A DNA stretch of 64,000 nucleotides from Cunninghamella blakesleeana (Eukaryota > Mucoromycota > Mucoromycetes > Mucorales > Cunninghamellaceae). The position numbers were made by a program, and so were the translations under genes. The stretch's first letter is position 1, and each line of letters opens with the position of its first letter. A model generated the notes under the pieces. The model was given only the letters and a program-made list of their open reading frames with translations. It did not search any database and was not told the DNA's origin. The stretch spans positions 434,001-498,000 of the forward strand of contig JAFCIZ010000002.1 of NCBI GenBank assembly GCA_017871115.1, written 5' to 3'. This document shows, in pieces, positions 1-12,200 of this stretch.

Positions 1-374
1 GCATTATAAAGAGCTGGATATTTTTCAACAATCCATCGATAAACTTCACGTAAAGTAAGCCTTTCATTTTCCGATTCTAAAATAGCTTGAGCAATAAGCG
101 AAGAATAGGAAAAAGGAGGTCTTCTTCGTTTTCTTGGTAGTTTTGTAGCATTGGGTGTCATAGGAATGAATGATTCTGATACCAAGACTTTCTGTAATTG
201 CTGTTGATGATATTCTGATCTATGTTGTTCAACAGATGAAATAACATAAGGATATCGCATCACAACTGGAATGCTTGGAAGTTTAATTTCATTTTTTTCC
301 ATCATATTATCTCGATTATATTCTTCACTACTACTATGACTATGCTGGTCTGTTGCATCTGAATTTACTGACAT
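1..374 (-). CDS. Forkhead-domain transcription factor, N-terminal part (cut by left edge)
   Basis: The minus-strand frame opens at the ATG at 374-372 and runs off the left edge as one exon of about 124 codons. After a low-complexity head rich in Ser, Glu and Gln comes a basic KLPRKRRRPP stretch and then the start of a forkhead (winged-helix) domain, with PPFSYSSLIAQAI, then LTLREVYRWIVEKYPAL. This is the classic helix 1 to helix 2 part of the fold, so the product is a nuclear sequence-specific DNA-binding regulator. Helix 3, the recognition helix, lies outside the window, so the subfamily cannot be assigned. The forkhead starts about 80 residues in. Its upstream region is shared with the RSC9-like gene and now contains a DNA transposon about 1.3 kb upstream of the ATG. 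Confidence 0.85.
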   Translation of the reverse strand, partial: MSVNSDATDQHSHSSSEEYNRDNMMEKNEIKLPSIPVVMRYPYVISSVEQHRSEYHQQQLQKVLVSESFIPMTPNATKLPRKRRRPPFSYSSLIAQAILESENERLTLREVYRWIVEKYPALYN

Positions 375-801
375 AAGTTTTATGAATAATATATATATAT
401 ATATATGTATATTTTATGTAAAAAAAATATAATGATATATAAAATAATAATATTAATAATTAGAATAATAATAATTAAAATATACTGTTTAATACAAATG
501 TATATATATATTAATAAATATATACATAAAAAGATATATATATATATATATATAAAGCTAATGAATCGGACAAATATAATACAAATATAAAATAAAAATA
601 TACTAATACGGAGAAGGAAGAAAAAAAAGAAGGAAAGTGGTAAAAAAAAGATAAGAAATTTTTTTGTTGTTGTTGTTCTTACTTTGAAACTCCGAAATAA
701 TCTGGACTTGGAACTGTTAAGGTTTCTTATCTCTATTTTTGTTACTGATAATGTTATTAAATTGATTTTTTTATCTTTCATTATATCTTTATTCTATATT
801 A

Positions 802-836
<35 letters not shown>

Positions 837-1659
837 GTTTATATGATTATAATTTTTAAAAATCAGAATCTTTTCATTTTTTTATTTTAACAAAGATTAT
901 TCTAAGGCTATTATTTTTAACTCAATTATTATGACATGATAAATGGGGTTTGTTATTAGAATGTATTATAATTAATATATCCAACTAAAGCTAACAACCA
1001 TTAATTATTAATTATATATATAAATAAAGTTTTGATGATCATGATTTAGTTTAATGCATAAATACTCTATATATTAAAAAATAAATAACAAATAAATAAA
1101 GCCTCGCTTATTGTATATATACTAGTTCGTCTGTATTGATTGTATAAAATAGAGTGCAAGCTATATAGAATAGTTATATAAATAAATGGCAATCAATTTA
1201 ATCTCAGATATATATTTTCTTCGAATTCTTATCACTTCTTTTCCTTTTTTAATAAAACCTTTCTACGCACGCACTTTCTTTTTCTGATATTCTTTTTTAG
1301 ATTTATTTAATAATAGCTTTATAGTTTGACTAATCTTTTTTCTTTTAAAAAAAAAAGCATATATAGATATATATTTAATCTTTCATAAACAGTAAACTTA
1401 TCATATGGAAAAATACAAAAATAAAACTTTACGATTATAGAATAAACTAAACTATTAAAGGGAAAACTACACTCAGCACTGGCGTTGATCGATATTTTAA
1501 TCGAATTGATTTTAAAAATACAAAACAAAAAAAGGTTATCCTTAATGTAAGCATGGATACCTGAAAAGTAGCTAAATCTATTGCATCAAAAAATGAAGCT
1601 GAATAATGTTGAATCAATGCAAGTAGTAATGGAAAGTCAGTATATATATATATAAGGTA
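375..1659. other. Non-coding spacer upstream of the forkhead gene
   Basis: AT-rich sequence with TA runs around 390-560 and an ATT microsatellite at about 804-836. Open frames here translate to Ile/Tyr/Leu/Lys low-complexity peptides and are not credible genes. The stretch ends at a TA dinucleotide (1658-1659), the left target duplication of the transposon. Confidence 0.6.
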
Positions 1660-1689
1660 TGGTGCATCTAAGTTATAACCAGAATTTTT
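1660..1689. repeat. Left terminal inverted repeat (30 bp)
   Basis: The tip reads TGGTGCATCTAAGTTATAAC at its first 20 positions and is the exact reverse complement of 4351-4380. It is preceded by TA at 1658-1659. Confidence 0.95.
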
Positions 1690-1822
1690 AAAATTTTGGT
1701 GCAATTTTTGAATTTGAAATCCCGATTTTTATGCCTATTTTTTTTTACGAAAATGTTATAACTACAACTCTTTTTTGATTTTATTAAATGATATGTATAT
1801 ATATGTAAAATAAATTGAAAAG

Positions 1823-3982
1823 CTACTGATTTTTTAATACTTTTCTATGTGATTTTGCTGTATGATTTTTGAATTGATTAACTATACCGACATCACATTC
1901 TTTATCATTTTTTTTTTCTGTAATATTTTTATGTGCTTCCCAGTAATCATTACCTTTACTATAAGCTTCCATATAACGAATACATCTATTAAAATACCTT
2001 CTTATATGAATAATATCTGAAGCTTCATCTAAAGCACTTTCAATATTTTTTTCCAATCCAGAAAATGTATAATTACAGTTTCTTCGAATGATTCTTTTGG
2101 AATCTGCCCAGTATCTTTCTATCCAATTAAGTTCACAGTGGAATTTAGGGTACAGATCGTGTCTAAGATCATGCTTTTCCAATAATTCTTCTAATGCTGA
2201 TTTTTGATTTCTAAAATCTATCTGACTAGATAAACGATGAATTGCACAACATTTTTTATCTTGACCATCCATTTCTACTCTTTTATTACAACTCAAGCGC
2301 CAGCTTTTTCCTTTCCTTTCTGGTGATATGTCTTTATCCATCCATAAACCTCTCTCTTCTAAAATTTGCTTTATGCCCTTGATATATTTAACCCGTAATG
2401 CTTTCCCATCTCTAACTTGATTCACAAAAAAATAAAAATCCTGCTCTATTTTATTCTCTACCCCACCCTCTTTCACATAATAATATCCTTTTTTAAATTT
2501 AAATTTTTCTTTAGATTTGCATTCCTTTATTTCAAGAGTCAACCTTGTCGCTAGCAATGCATCTTTTGCGTAAGCCTTATGGTTTGATGATTGGTCAAAT
2601 AAAAAAATTCCTATGCATTGATCTCCATGAATTGCTCTAAATATTTTTATCACATCTTTAAGCTGATTGACTAAATCTTCTGAAGTCCAATAACCATCAC
2701 GGTAATTACCAGCAAAGAATAGTTGTCTTGATATTTTATCTTTATATTTCATAGTTCCATGACAAGGACATTGGAACTCGCTGACCATAATTGAACTACC
2801 TGGAACTTTTGGTTTAATAATACTTTCATTACCAGCCATCCAAACACATGGTTTGTCGTCGTTTGCATAAAAGGTAGATTCATCATGTGTAACTACAATT
2901 ACTTCTTTATGGCCTACTTTAATATGTCCAACGTCTTCTATTTCCAAATTATTACCAGAATAGTGCTTCATCCATTTATTGTATCTATTTATCATCCTTT
3001 GTGAAAATTCTTGACGATACTTTACTACATCAGGCCGCTCGTGTCCATCATAATAAACGTTCTTGCTTTTCTTTTTAAACGTAAATCCCCAAGCTGATAA
3101 ATATGAATGTATTGTAGATAGCCCAATATTGCTGACGTTAAAACTTTTCATAATTTTTAACTGTTCGATATGCTTTTTTAATTCAGAGACGTCTCTTTTA
3201 TTTGGATCAACTGATAGCCACCATTTAATACATTCTTCTTTTATTTCTTCATTATATAACATGCCAACATGTTTCCTATGACGACCTTGCATTGATTTTG
3301 CTATGCAACCATTTTCCATGAACTCTTTTGCCCATAATGGAATAGCCTTGGTGATGTTTGATGTTGTAGTAGCATTTTCAATTAATAGAATAGCATCTGC
3401 TGTTTTTAAAGCACAGTCTATCCTATTAAGGTTTTTTTCTTTCATAAAAGATAGATAAAATCTGACGGCACGATGCTTCATATTGTAAGCTAGATCAAAG
3501 TTGGTTTTATCTTTTTGTTGGTCCATGATAGTAGCCGTCAATTTATTGATTAATTCTTCTAAGTCTTTTTCTTTACTATTTTCAAGCTCTGAAATGAATT
3601 GTCAACTAGTATTGACTGAGACCCTTTTGAATATACTGTCGATTGTTTTGCATCCAACAGCCGCTCTTTCCATTATTTTTCTCTTTCTATTGATCGTCCA
3701 TCTTGATTCACCAGTATAGGCGCCTTTAAATTTTTTATCTGCATTTTCCAACCATGCTATTTTTTCTTCTGCTGTACTGTTGGAGGCAGTTATATCCAAG
3801 TGGCTATCATTGAAAGTTTCCGCAGCACTTTCAAGAGCTATTTCGATATCTTCATCGATCCAATCCTGATCAAAGCTTTCTGTAGATTCGTTATTAGATT
3901 GAATTTCGGCTGTTTTTTTAACAAACTTTCCAGTTGAAGTACGCAATCTTTTATTGGCAAATTTTTTATGTCCTTTAGTCAT
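1823..3982 (-). CDS. DDE transposase of the IS630-Tc1-mariner group (fungal DDE superfamily endonuclease)
   Basis: The model is complement(join(1823..3588,3637..3982)), 2112 nt, 703 residues. It would catalyse cut-and-paste transposition of the surrounding element. The N-terminal 130 residues are basic and acidic low complexity (nuclear-type). A helix-turn-helix-like region with LSTIHSYLSAWGF follows, then YYDGHERPDVVKYR. The catalytic triad is recognisable: D in THDESTFYAND (about residue 351), D in FLFDQSSNHKAY (about 447) and E in CELNWIERYWADSK (about 606). A CPC plus a later C..CC cluster may bind metal. The family resembles DDE endonucleases common in Basidiomycota and Glomeromycotina genomes (from memory). 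The only stop in the frame, TGA at 3602-3604, falls inside a canonical intron, so the gene appears intact. The ATG at 3982 is the first in frame. Confidence 0.85.
3589..3636 (-). other. 48-nt intron of the transposase, length divisible by three
   Basis: On the minus strand the donor is GTATAT and the acceptor TTTCAG, with TTGAC as a plausible branch site 12-16 nt upstream of the acceptor. Splicing joins TID to LENSKEK in the same frame (phase 1) and removes an in-frame TGA. Retention would give a 126-residue N-terminal protein. No transcript data are available. Confidence 0.75.
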
Positions 3983-4350
3983 AAATCAAAAAAAAAAAGC
4001 AAATATATAATAGTAGTAAAAGACATTAAATGAAAAGATAAAAAAAACTTTTAATATTTGGTATTAAACAGAATCTTCTAGGGATCAAATTAAAACACCG
4101 AAGGTTAAATATTTTGCCGTTATAAATCCCCTATAAAATTATTTTTTGGGTGGAGCAATTTATACCCTCACCAGCTAAATCAGCCTCCCACCGACCAATT
4201 TTAACTTTTTTTTTAACAATTTTTTTTTAGCAAAAAAATAGAAACAATCCAGTACTTTTATTTTTAAATATCATATTTATTTTTGTATTGGATTATTTTT
4301 TTATTTTTATTAATAAAATGTTGAAATTTTTTCTTACTAAAAATGGTAAA

Positions 4351-4380
4351 AAAAATTCTGGTTATAACTTAGATGCACCA
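4351..4380. repeat. Right terminal inverted repeat (30 bp)
   Basis: Exact reverse complement of 1660-1689, followed by TA at 4381-4382. Confidence 0.95.
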
Positions 4381-4382
4381 TA

Positions 4383-5279
4383 TGTAAAAATAAATAGAAT
4401 TTTATTATCATTACTATTTTTTTTTTTGTTATACATAGGTTCGTGTTTCCACTATATCACCATTATCATTATTATTTTATATTAGATTTAACAAAAGTGC
4501 TAATCAACATAGATACCAACGCATATATTTATTTACACAAAGAAAAAAAAAATAGATTTTTAAATATGTACAACCTTGAAATACTAGATTAACTTAATCA
4601 TTATTTTATTATTGAACATGTGTATTATCGAGAATCAACCAAGGATAACCCCAAAAAAATAGAATAAAGCTAAGCAATGAAAAGAAATAAATTAAAAATT
4701 ATATAATGTCATTTTATTTTTGATTCAAAGTAATGGATAGAAAAATATGCATAATAATGAAAACCAGCAAAAGTTATATATTTATTCTAAAAAAGGGAAA
4801 TAGAGCCTAAATAATGTATGATCACTTCTCATGACTATATTATATTTATTTTTAAAAAATATAAACGAAATAAAAATGAAATTAATGATTAATTATATAC
4901 GAAATACTATATATTAATACTAGTATTATTATTATTATTATTGTTTTAAAAAGAGTAGATTCTAATATTAATATATTTTATATAAAATAACAATATAAAA
5001 AGTATTAAAATAACATAAACGATAATCTATGATCTATGGAAAAAAAAAGAAAACTTTTGAGAAATTTAAATTTCATCCAATAGGAAGTGGGTAAATTTTC
5101 TGATGAAATATTTTTTAAATTTTCTATGATATTCCCCTTTTTTATTATTTCCCTTCCTTTTCCTTTCCGCTGCTTTTTTTTTTATTCGAAAGATAAAATA
5201 TACATATATATTAAAAAAGTATACAAACTTTTTTTTGAATATATTTAAAATCCTTATTCAAGTTATATTCTTTCAAAAA
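4383..5279. other. Upstream region of the RSC9-like gene
   Basis: AT-rich non-coding sequence with a short ATT microsatellite near 4921-4941 and a pyrimidine-rich stretch at about 5133-5185 ahead of the start codon. I see no gene here. Confidence 0.5.
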
Positions 5280-6113
5280 ATGTCCAAACTTACAATAGAT
5301 GATATAGATAGAACACCAGAATATGTACAGTTTATTCATGATCTCAAGCAATTTCATATTTCTAAAGGGTATTAAATGTATATACTGAATTAGTTAGCAC
5401 TGATAAATACTTAGAAATATACAAAATATATTCACATACACACACACACATATATATATATGAAAATAAAACTAACTTTTTTTAATAATATATTCATATT
5501 TTTATTTATTTAGTACAACTCTTCAAGTAGAGCCTATTTTAGGTGGTAAAAAAATTGATCTTTATAAACTATTTCAAGCTGTTAACAACTCTGGAGGTTT
5601 TGATCAAGTATGTTCTTTTATTGCTAATATAGGATCCTATATACTATATATATGTATATATATTTATTTTGTATTATTTATATTATTTTAATAGGTAACA
5701 AAGAACCGCACTTGGAAACAAATTGGCGATGCTTTTGAGTTTCCTCCTACTTGTACTAATAGTGCTTATATCTTGAAAGGTTTATACATAAGAAATCTTG
5801 TAAGTATATATAGAAAAAAATTATAAATGTAAAAATGGAAATTTATTAAATTTAGTTTTTTATATTCTATATATTTTTTGTCTTTTTTTTTTGAATTTAA
5901 TAGATTGGTTGGGAAGAAGAAAAAATATGGGGAAAACTATGGACACCACCTACAGAATTATTAGGACCAGTAATTACATTTATATAAGTCTCGATTAATT
6001 TGTAGTATATATTTTAACTTTTGTAAATTTTTTATTTATTTTTCCCTAGGATGCACATAAAGCTTCTACATTGGCTGGGAAATCTTTTAAAAAATTACGT
6101 AACAGACAACAGC

Positions 6114-6153
<40 letters not shown>

Positions 6154-8736
6154 GCAACAGCAACAGCAACAATTGAATCAATATTCTATAAATGAACAAC
6201 ACTATCATCATTATAATCATCATCACCATTATCACCCAATACAAAAAGCTTGTGAACAACCTGAACAATCTATTATTTCACATCATCATCAGGATCCTTG
6301 TATTCACGATCAACCATTCACACCAGATATTTTTGCTCAGTTTGCTGCTCAGTTTGTACCACCATCTGATCGAGATATCATCAGTGAACCTCATCAATGC
6401 AGCATCTCTGAATATCATCATCAAAACCAACCATCTTATCATGATCATTCAAATAAAGAATCTTCACCTGGTAAAAAAAAAAGCACCACAGCAGAATTAA
6501 TAATAAAATTAATAATAATGAATATAATAATAATGAATATAATAATAATAGAATGATATTAATCAGCTTCTTTTTCATTTCTCTTTTAAAATAATAATAA
6601 TATATAGTACATACATCCTTTGATAGTAATACAAAACAAAACATTTTAACAGCATTACGATATGGATCTCACACCGAAGTAGAATTAGCTTTAAAGAATA
6701 TGGTTACTATTTCATTTGAATGCCCAGAAGAATTAAGGTTAGACAGAAACCCCTTTTTATTAGATCATTTACTTAAAATAGCAGAAATATCTTTACAACA
6801 AAGTGATGAAGCGGAATGTATGATGGAGCATACCTTACAAATTTTACATATCTTACGCAACTTTTCATTTATCGAAGAAAATGCACGATTACTTGCTAAT
6901 AGTAGTACATTAAAGCAAATGATGATTAAAAATTTAGTACTCTCTTCGTCTCATTACACCCATTGTATTGATGTATTGGAAAACATTGCAACTTATATCA
7001 ATATCGGCCCTTCTGATAATTATATTTTATGTTTAGCGAGTTTGGTTTATACAAATGAAAGACATGTATTACTTGGTTCTATGCGTGTCTTAACCTTATT
7101 ATCACTCAATAAACATAACCAAACGGCTTTAATCCCTGGATCAGCACAAACAGCAGAACGAATATTACAATTATTAATCGTCAATGATGAAGAAGTTATA
7201 GGGACAGCTTTGGAGTATTTATATCAATATGCTAGGATATCCAATGCCTTTCGGCTTCAGCTTCTTACTATTCATTCTGGCGCCGATATTGGCATTCTGG
7301 TCTCCTTTCTTATGGCTAAATCTAGGTTTTTTAAACCTCTCATTATAAAACAGGAAGATGAAGCGGTGGAAGTAATAGGAAAAAATAAAGTAGATGGCAA
7401 TGTGGAGGTAAGCGATACTATTAGCCATGTTTCGACACCTACAGCAGTATCATCAGCAGAAAATGGCCATCAACATTATCATCACCAACACTATCATAAT
7501 AATAATAGTAATGGTAGCAATAAAAGTGGCTATTCATCTCCTAATGGTATACCTTCTCCAGTTATTTCTACAAATCATAGTGATTTACCTTGTGTACCTA
7601 ATTTAACAAGCTATCAAGATTTAGATGAACCTTACCGATGTTTAGGATGGTAAGATTTATAATCATATACCATATTAAAAAAGTAAAGATAAAAAAATAG
7701 AGTTAATTAACCGTTTTGTTATCTATATAGGCTTAAGGATAAATTTGAATTAGGGGATTCGAGTAGTGTATTATCTCTAGATGATATGTATTTATTATAT
7801 GAAATTCGTTTTGGACATGAAAGAGCATTAAAAATAAAAGATTTTTATACCGTATTAAAAATTGCATTCCCAAGAACATCGTCACCATTGGCCGGATCAC
7901 CATCTTCCAATTCGGCTGGACCAGTATTAGAAGGAACTTATGTCCGTGGTATTCAAATAAAAATATCTATTTTACAAGACGGTAATATACTTATATATAT
8001 TTAAATAAATAAAATATGAAAATAATAATAATAATATTAGTAATCATCATATTAATTAAAATATATATGTATATTTATTTTCATATTTATATTAGGTTCT
8101 GATATATTATGTCAATGGACAAATTGTTCACAAACATTTCAAGATGAATTATTATTACAAAGACATATTCTTCATGATCATATTGAATCTAATATGTTGG
8201 ATACATGCCAATGGACAGATTGTGGAAAACCAACGTCATTCAATGACAAAATAGATATTGCAAGTCATCTTCGTACTCATTTTGAAGATGAAGGGGAATA
8301 TATGAAAAATGAGTCAAGATCATCAGAAGCCATACCAACTTTTTCTTCTTTAACCATTTCAACAGCAACTAATAACAATAATAACAATAATAATAATGAT
8401 AATAATAGTAGTACTAATAACAATGTCAGTCATAATAGCCATATTCATACAAATAATCATCATCACCAACATCATCTTCATAGTAATAGCAATCATAACC
8501 ATCATCATCATCATCATCATAATAATAATAATAATAATCAACTTAATATCGATACATCGCCAGTTCGAGGTATTTCTTTAGTTGCTGTGCATTTATTAAT
8601 TCAATTATCAAAAGATCCTAAAAGCCATGTTTATTTTATGCCTTATGAACGGGAGCTAACTTTAATCTCACAACAACGACCGAAATTAACTTCATATATT
8701 CAATCTATTTTTTCAAACTTTCAAATTATTATATAA
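5280..8736 (+). CDS. RSC9: RSC9/ARID2-like chromatin-remodelling complex subunit
   Basis: The model is join(5280..5368,5514..5607,5695..5799,5904..5969,6050..6470,6608..7649,7731..7981,8096..8736), 2709 nt, 902 residues. Residues about 10-105 form an ARID domain (EYVQFIHDLKQF, GGKKIDLYKLFQAVNNSGGF, then TKNRTWKQIGDAF) that binds DNA. A 22-Gln run and a His-rich linker follow. The long central part (ALRYGSHTEVELALKNMVTISFE onward) is the Armadillo-like body typical of RSC9/ARID2, then a segment resembling the RFX-like region. Residues about 690-755 carry two C2H2 fingers (CQWTNC and CQWTDC). These are features of the ARID subunit of RSC/PBAF-type SWI/SNF complexes in the nucleus. Asn- and His-rich stretches are probably disordered. 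The intron at 6471-6607 is unusually AT-rich and reads open in one frame. Confidence 0.85.
6107..6172 (+). repeat. CAA/CAG trinucleotide repeat encoding 22 glutamines
   Basis: Uninterrupted Gln codons, mostly CAA with interspersed CAG toward the end, directly after the ARID domain of the RSC9-like protein. Its length is likely polymorphic. Confidence 0.95.
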
Positions 8737-9235
8737 TGCTTGTATCAGTTTTTTTAAAAAATAACGATAATAATAATAATAGTTTATTGTTTTTTTTAAT
8801 TATTTATTTATTATACCAAAATAAATATTTATATATTATATATTTACATTTGATTTATTAAATGATAATAAAAATAATAAATGTTCCTTTTAATATTAAA
8901 AAAAAAATAAACTTTTAGACGTCTGTGTAACGGTACAGGATTTGGTTTTTTAAGTGCTTCATTTTTTTTTACTCTTCCTTTTTTTTTTCTTTTTTTTTTT
9001 TTTTCTTTTTTTTTTCTTTTGCAAACATAAATTATTTACCACTTTATTTTACTTTTCATTTGTTATATCTTATTTGTTTTATCAAAGTGTACAAGTTATA
9101 TATACTTATATAATTCTAACTCCACTTCGTACCTGAAATATAATTTTTTTCAAAAAAAAAAATATTTCTTTCTTTTCCTCTTTCAACAAGTTTATTTTTT
9201 TATTCTTTATTTATTTTTTAAAAAAAATATAAATA
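8737..9235. other. Spacer and upstream region of the SH3/RA gene
   Basis: Contains a long pyrimidine tract (about 8961-9018, mostly T with C) and further T runs up to the ATG at 9236. Such CT-rich tracts precede several start codons in this window. No gene seen. Confidence 0.5.
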
Positions 9236-12200
9236 ATGACAAGTCCTTTACTTGTGAATACGCATGTAAATAATAAAATCCATGGGCGTTGGCAACCTTC
9301 ATTAAATACAAGTACTATTCAGGAAGAGGATTCACTTCATCGACAAGGTGTTATTTATGAAGATAGTGATGAACAAGGCAGTATTATAGATGTAGACAAT
9401 GAAATAATGGATAATGATAAAATAATAGAAGATGAAGATGAGGAAGATGATGATGATGAAGAAGAAGAGGAAGAAGAAGAGGAAGAAGAGGAAGATGAAT
9501 TACAAGATGATGATAGTGATACTTATACTTCTTCACCAAGTATACCTGACGAAAATATTGACTTTAGTTTAGTTTATACTTTACATACTTTTGAAGCAAC
9601 GGTGGAAGGTCAAGCTTCAGTTACTAAAGGAGATTCTCTCACTTTATTAGACGATAGTAATTCTTATTGGTGGTTAGTAAAGGTTTTGAAAACAAACGAA
9701 GTTGGTTATATCCCAGCAGAAAATATCGAAGTAATAACAAATAGTTATAATATACTATTACTAAAAAAAAATGACAGATTCATATTTTTCATTTTCTCTC
9801 TCTCTCTTTTCTTATAAACATACTCATTTTTTTAAAAAATTTTATAGACTCCATTTGAAAGATTAGCTCGCCTTAATAAACATAGAAATGTAGAGGTAAT
9901 TTTTAAATAATTAGAAATATATATAGCAACCATTTATTTTTTACTTATTTATTTTATTTAATTGCAATCTTACTATTTTTTTATTATTTATTATAAATTA
10001 TATATAGGTGACATCAGTACAACAGGCAACACATTTTATTGAAACAGACAACAATAAGGAAAAAGTAACCTTAAATAAAAAAGATAAACGTGTTACAATG
10101 TCTAAAGGAATTTATTATCAATCATATATCATTCTACTCGGCGAAGACAATGAAGAAGTAGAGGAAACATATGAAGAGTATGAAGATGATATGATAGATG
10201 AAGATAGTCAAAGTGCAACTATTGCCGATGAAAATGAAGATTTAGATGATGATTTTGATATAAATGATGCTAACAATAATAATAGAGATGAAATAATGAA
10301 CGACGAAGATGACGATGACGATTTAACTTTACGTCGCGGTGTGTCGATAGATGAAGAGGTAGATTCCCTTAGTATTACAGCACCAACTCATTCAAACGCT
10401 AGTGCAATCATTGTATCGCCTAATAATAATAATAATAATAGTGTTAAAATGGATGATAAAATTATAAGTAAATCATCCGGGAAAACAACATCTTCTACTC
10501 AATCTGATAAAAACAATGTTGCAACGCTGATAACGACCACTATTAATAATAATAGTAATAGTAATACAACAAGTACTGTAACTTCACCAACATCATCATT
10601 AGGATCACCTTTATCACCAAAGGAAGATAAAGATAGTAAAAAACAAAGTTCATTTTTAAAGCTATTCACTAGAGGGAAAAAAAATCATCATGATGGAAAA
10701 AAAAGTGGATTACCAAATGAAACTACTTCTGATCAAGGATCTACCAACTCATCTACTATATCCGAAGATCTTCAACATGTTAAAGATACAACTGCTCATT
10801 CAGCACCATCATCATCAACTGCTGCTGTTGCTGTAGTGGACCCATCTGCAACTGTTTTACGTGTATATGCTGGAAATATTAACGTGAATGCAACTTATAA
10901 TTCAGTCTTAGTCTATGAAAATACCAATGCAGAAAATCTTTTACGTTTGGCTATGGATCGGTTTCATATTTCACAAATTGAAGGCAATTCACGTGGTAAA
11001 AGATCTGCTTCTCCTTACCAATTAAATAGTCATAGTAGCGGCGTGGAATATTACTTGTCTGTTAAACCTATGGATGGAGGTAAAAAAAATTATCTATTGA
11101 TTTACATATTTATTATTTATTTACTATATATGATTCTAACATGCCGTTTAATTTAATTTTATTATATGTATATGTGTTGAAAAAAATAGATGAACGTGTA
11201 TTATTGCCTCAGGATAAACCATTAATGATTTACCAATCTTTAACAGCACATCTTACTACACCAATGCCATCCTTAGCTAATATTAGACAGCAAATTAAAA
11301 ATGTTGAATTTGGAAGAATAGGTACACCTACTAATACATCTCATAAACGGCCTGGTGCAAAATATGGGGAAGATTCTATTCGATTTTATTTACATAAACG
11401 TATTCGAAGAGTGAATGAGCAAAATGGACAAGTCTATGTAAAAGTATCATTATATCAAGATGATAATGACATTAATAAAAAACGTAATAAAAACATTAAC
11501 AATGGTAACATCAATAATAGCAAGAGTAATTTCAACTCAAAAGATGGAATAAAAAAATATAGCTCTTCTTCCACTTCTCTATCCTCTTCAGCTAAAAATA
11601 ATAAAACAGATGGCAACAATCATCATCATTTATCATCTTCATTTTCTATGCGACGCAAGAAATCAACTTTATCAGCTTCTTCATCTACATCTTCCCTTAT
11701 TACTGTACAAAGTCAAATAGATAAATTAATTGCTGTATCTGCTATTGCCACTATTGCTGAGTTAATAGATATTGCTTTAGAAAAATTTCATCTTGTTCAA
11801 ACCGGTGTAGAATCTCATCATCATCAACCAAGATATCGTATGACTATTGTTATTAATAATCAAGGAACAGGTAAACAAATACGCATATATTACTATTGCG
11901 TATGTATGCGCTTTTTTTAAATTAAATAAATAAATAAATTAGTCATATCGCTAATATATACATTGTGAATTTGTATTTTTTTATTGTTTTATTAATTTTT
12001 TAAATTAAAATGAAAATAGAAAAGCATTTGAATCCAAATAGTAAAATTGTTGAAGTACTTCATGATGATACCCATTCGGAAAGCACAGCAGAAAAACGAT
12101 TCGTATTAAGAAAAATCAATACAACATCCACCAAATCCAATACGCATAGTAATAAAGAAACAATACGTTCTCATACACCTCATAATAAGCCTACACCTAA

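Larger units (their letters stand above)
1660..4380 (-). mobile_element. Tc1/mariner-type DNA transposon, apparently complete (2721 bp)
   Basis: The element is bounded by perfect 30-bp terminal inverted repeats (1660-1689 and 4351-4380; outer end TGGTGCATCTAAG) and flanked on both sides by the dinucleotide TA (1658-1659 and 4381-4382). This is the target duplication expected of the IS630-Tc1-mariner superfamily. It carries one minus-strand gene, a DDE transposase of about 703 codons with a single 48-nt intron. Terminal repeats, target duplication and an open transposase together indicate a recent, possibly autonomous insertion. It lies between the divergent forkhead and RSC9-like genes. The motif TGGTGCA at the tip recurs once internally at about 1697-1703. 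Only one copy is visible here. Confidence 0.92.

Noticed and set aside
380..890. Overlapping frames of 60-130 codons on both strands
   Set aside because: They encode Ile/Tyr/Phe/Lys low-complexity peptides produced by TA/ATT-rich DNA; no start context, homology or splice support.
1447..1704. 85-codon minus-strand frame overlapping the left transposon end
   Set aside because: It crosses the transposon boundary and terminal repeat, so it cannot be an old gene, and it shows no family features.
3602..3604. In-frame TGA as evidence that the transposase is a pseudogene, or as a readthrough stop
   Set aside because: A canonical 48-nt intron spans it and restores the frame, a simpler explanation than inactivation or readthrough. 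Transcript data would settle it.
6471..6607. C-terminal Ile/Met/Asn-rich extension of the ARID exon (frame open to 6556)
   Set aside because: A donor at 6471 and acceptor ending at 6607 join the frame to the conserved ALRYGSH block; the extension is intronic.
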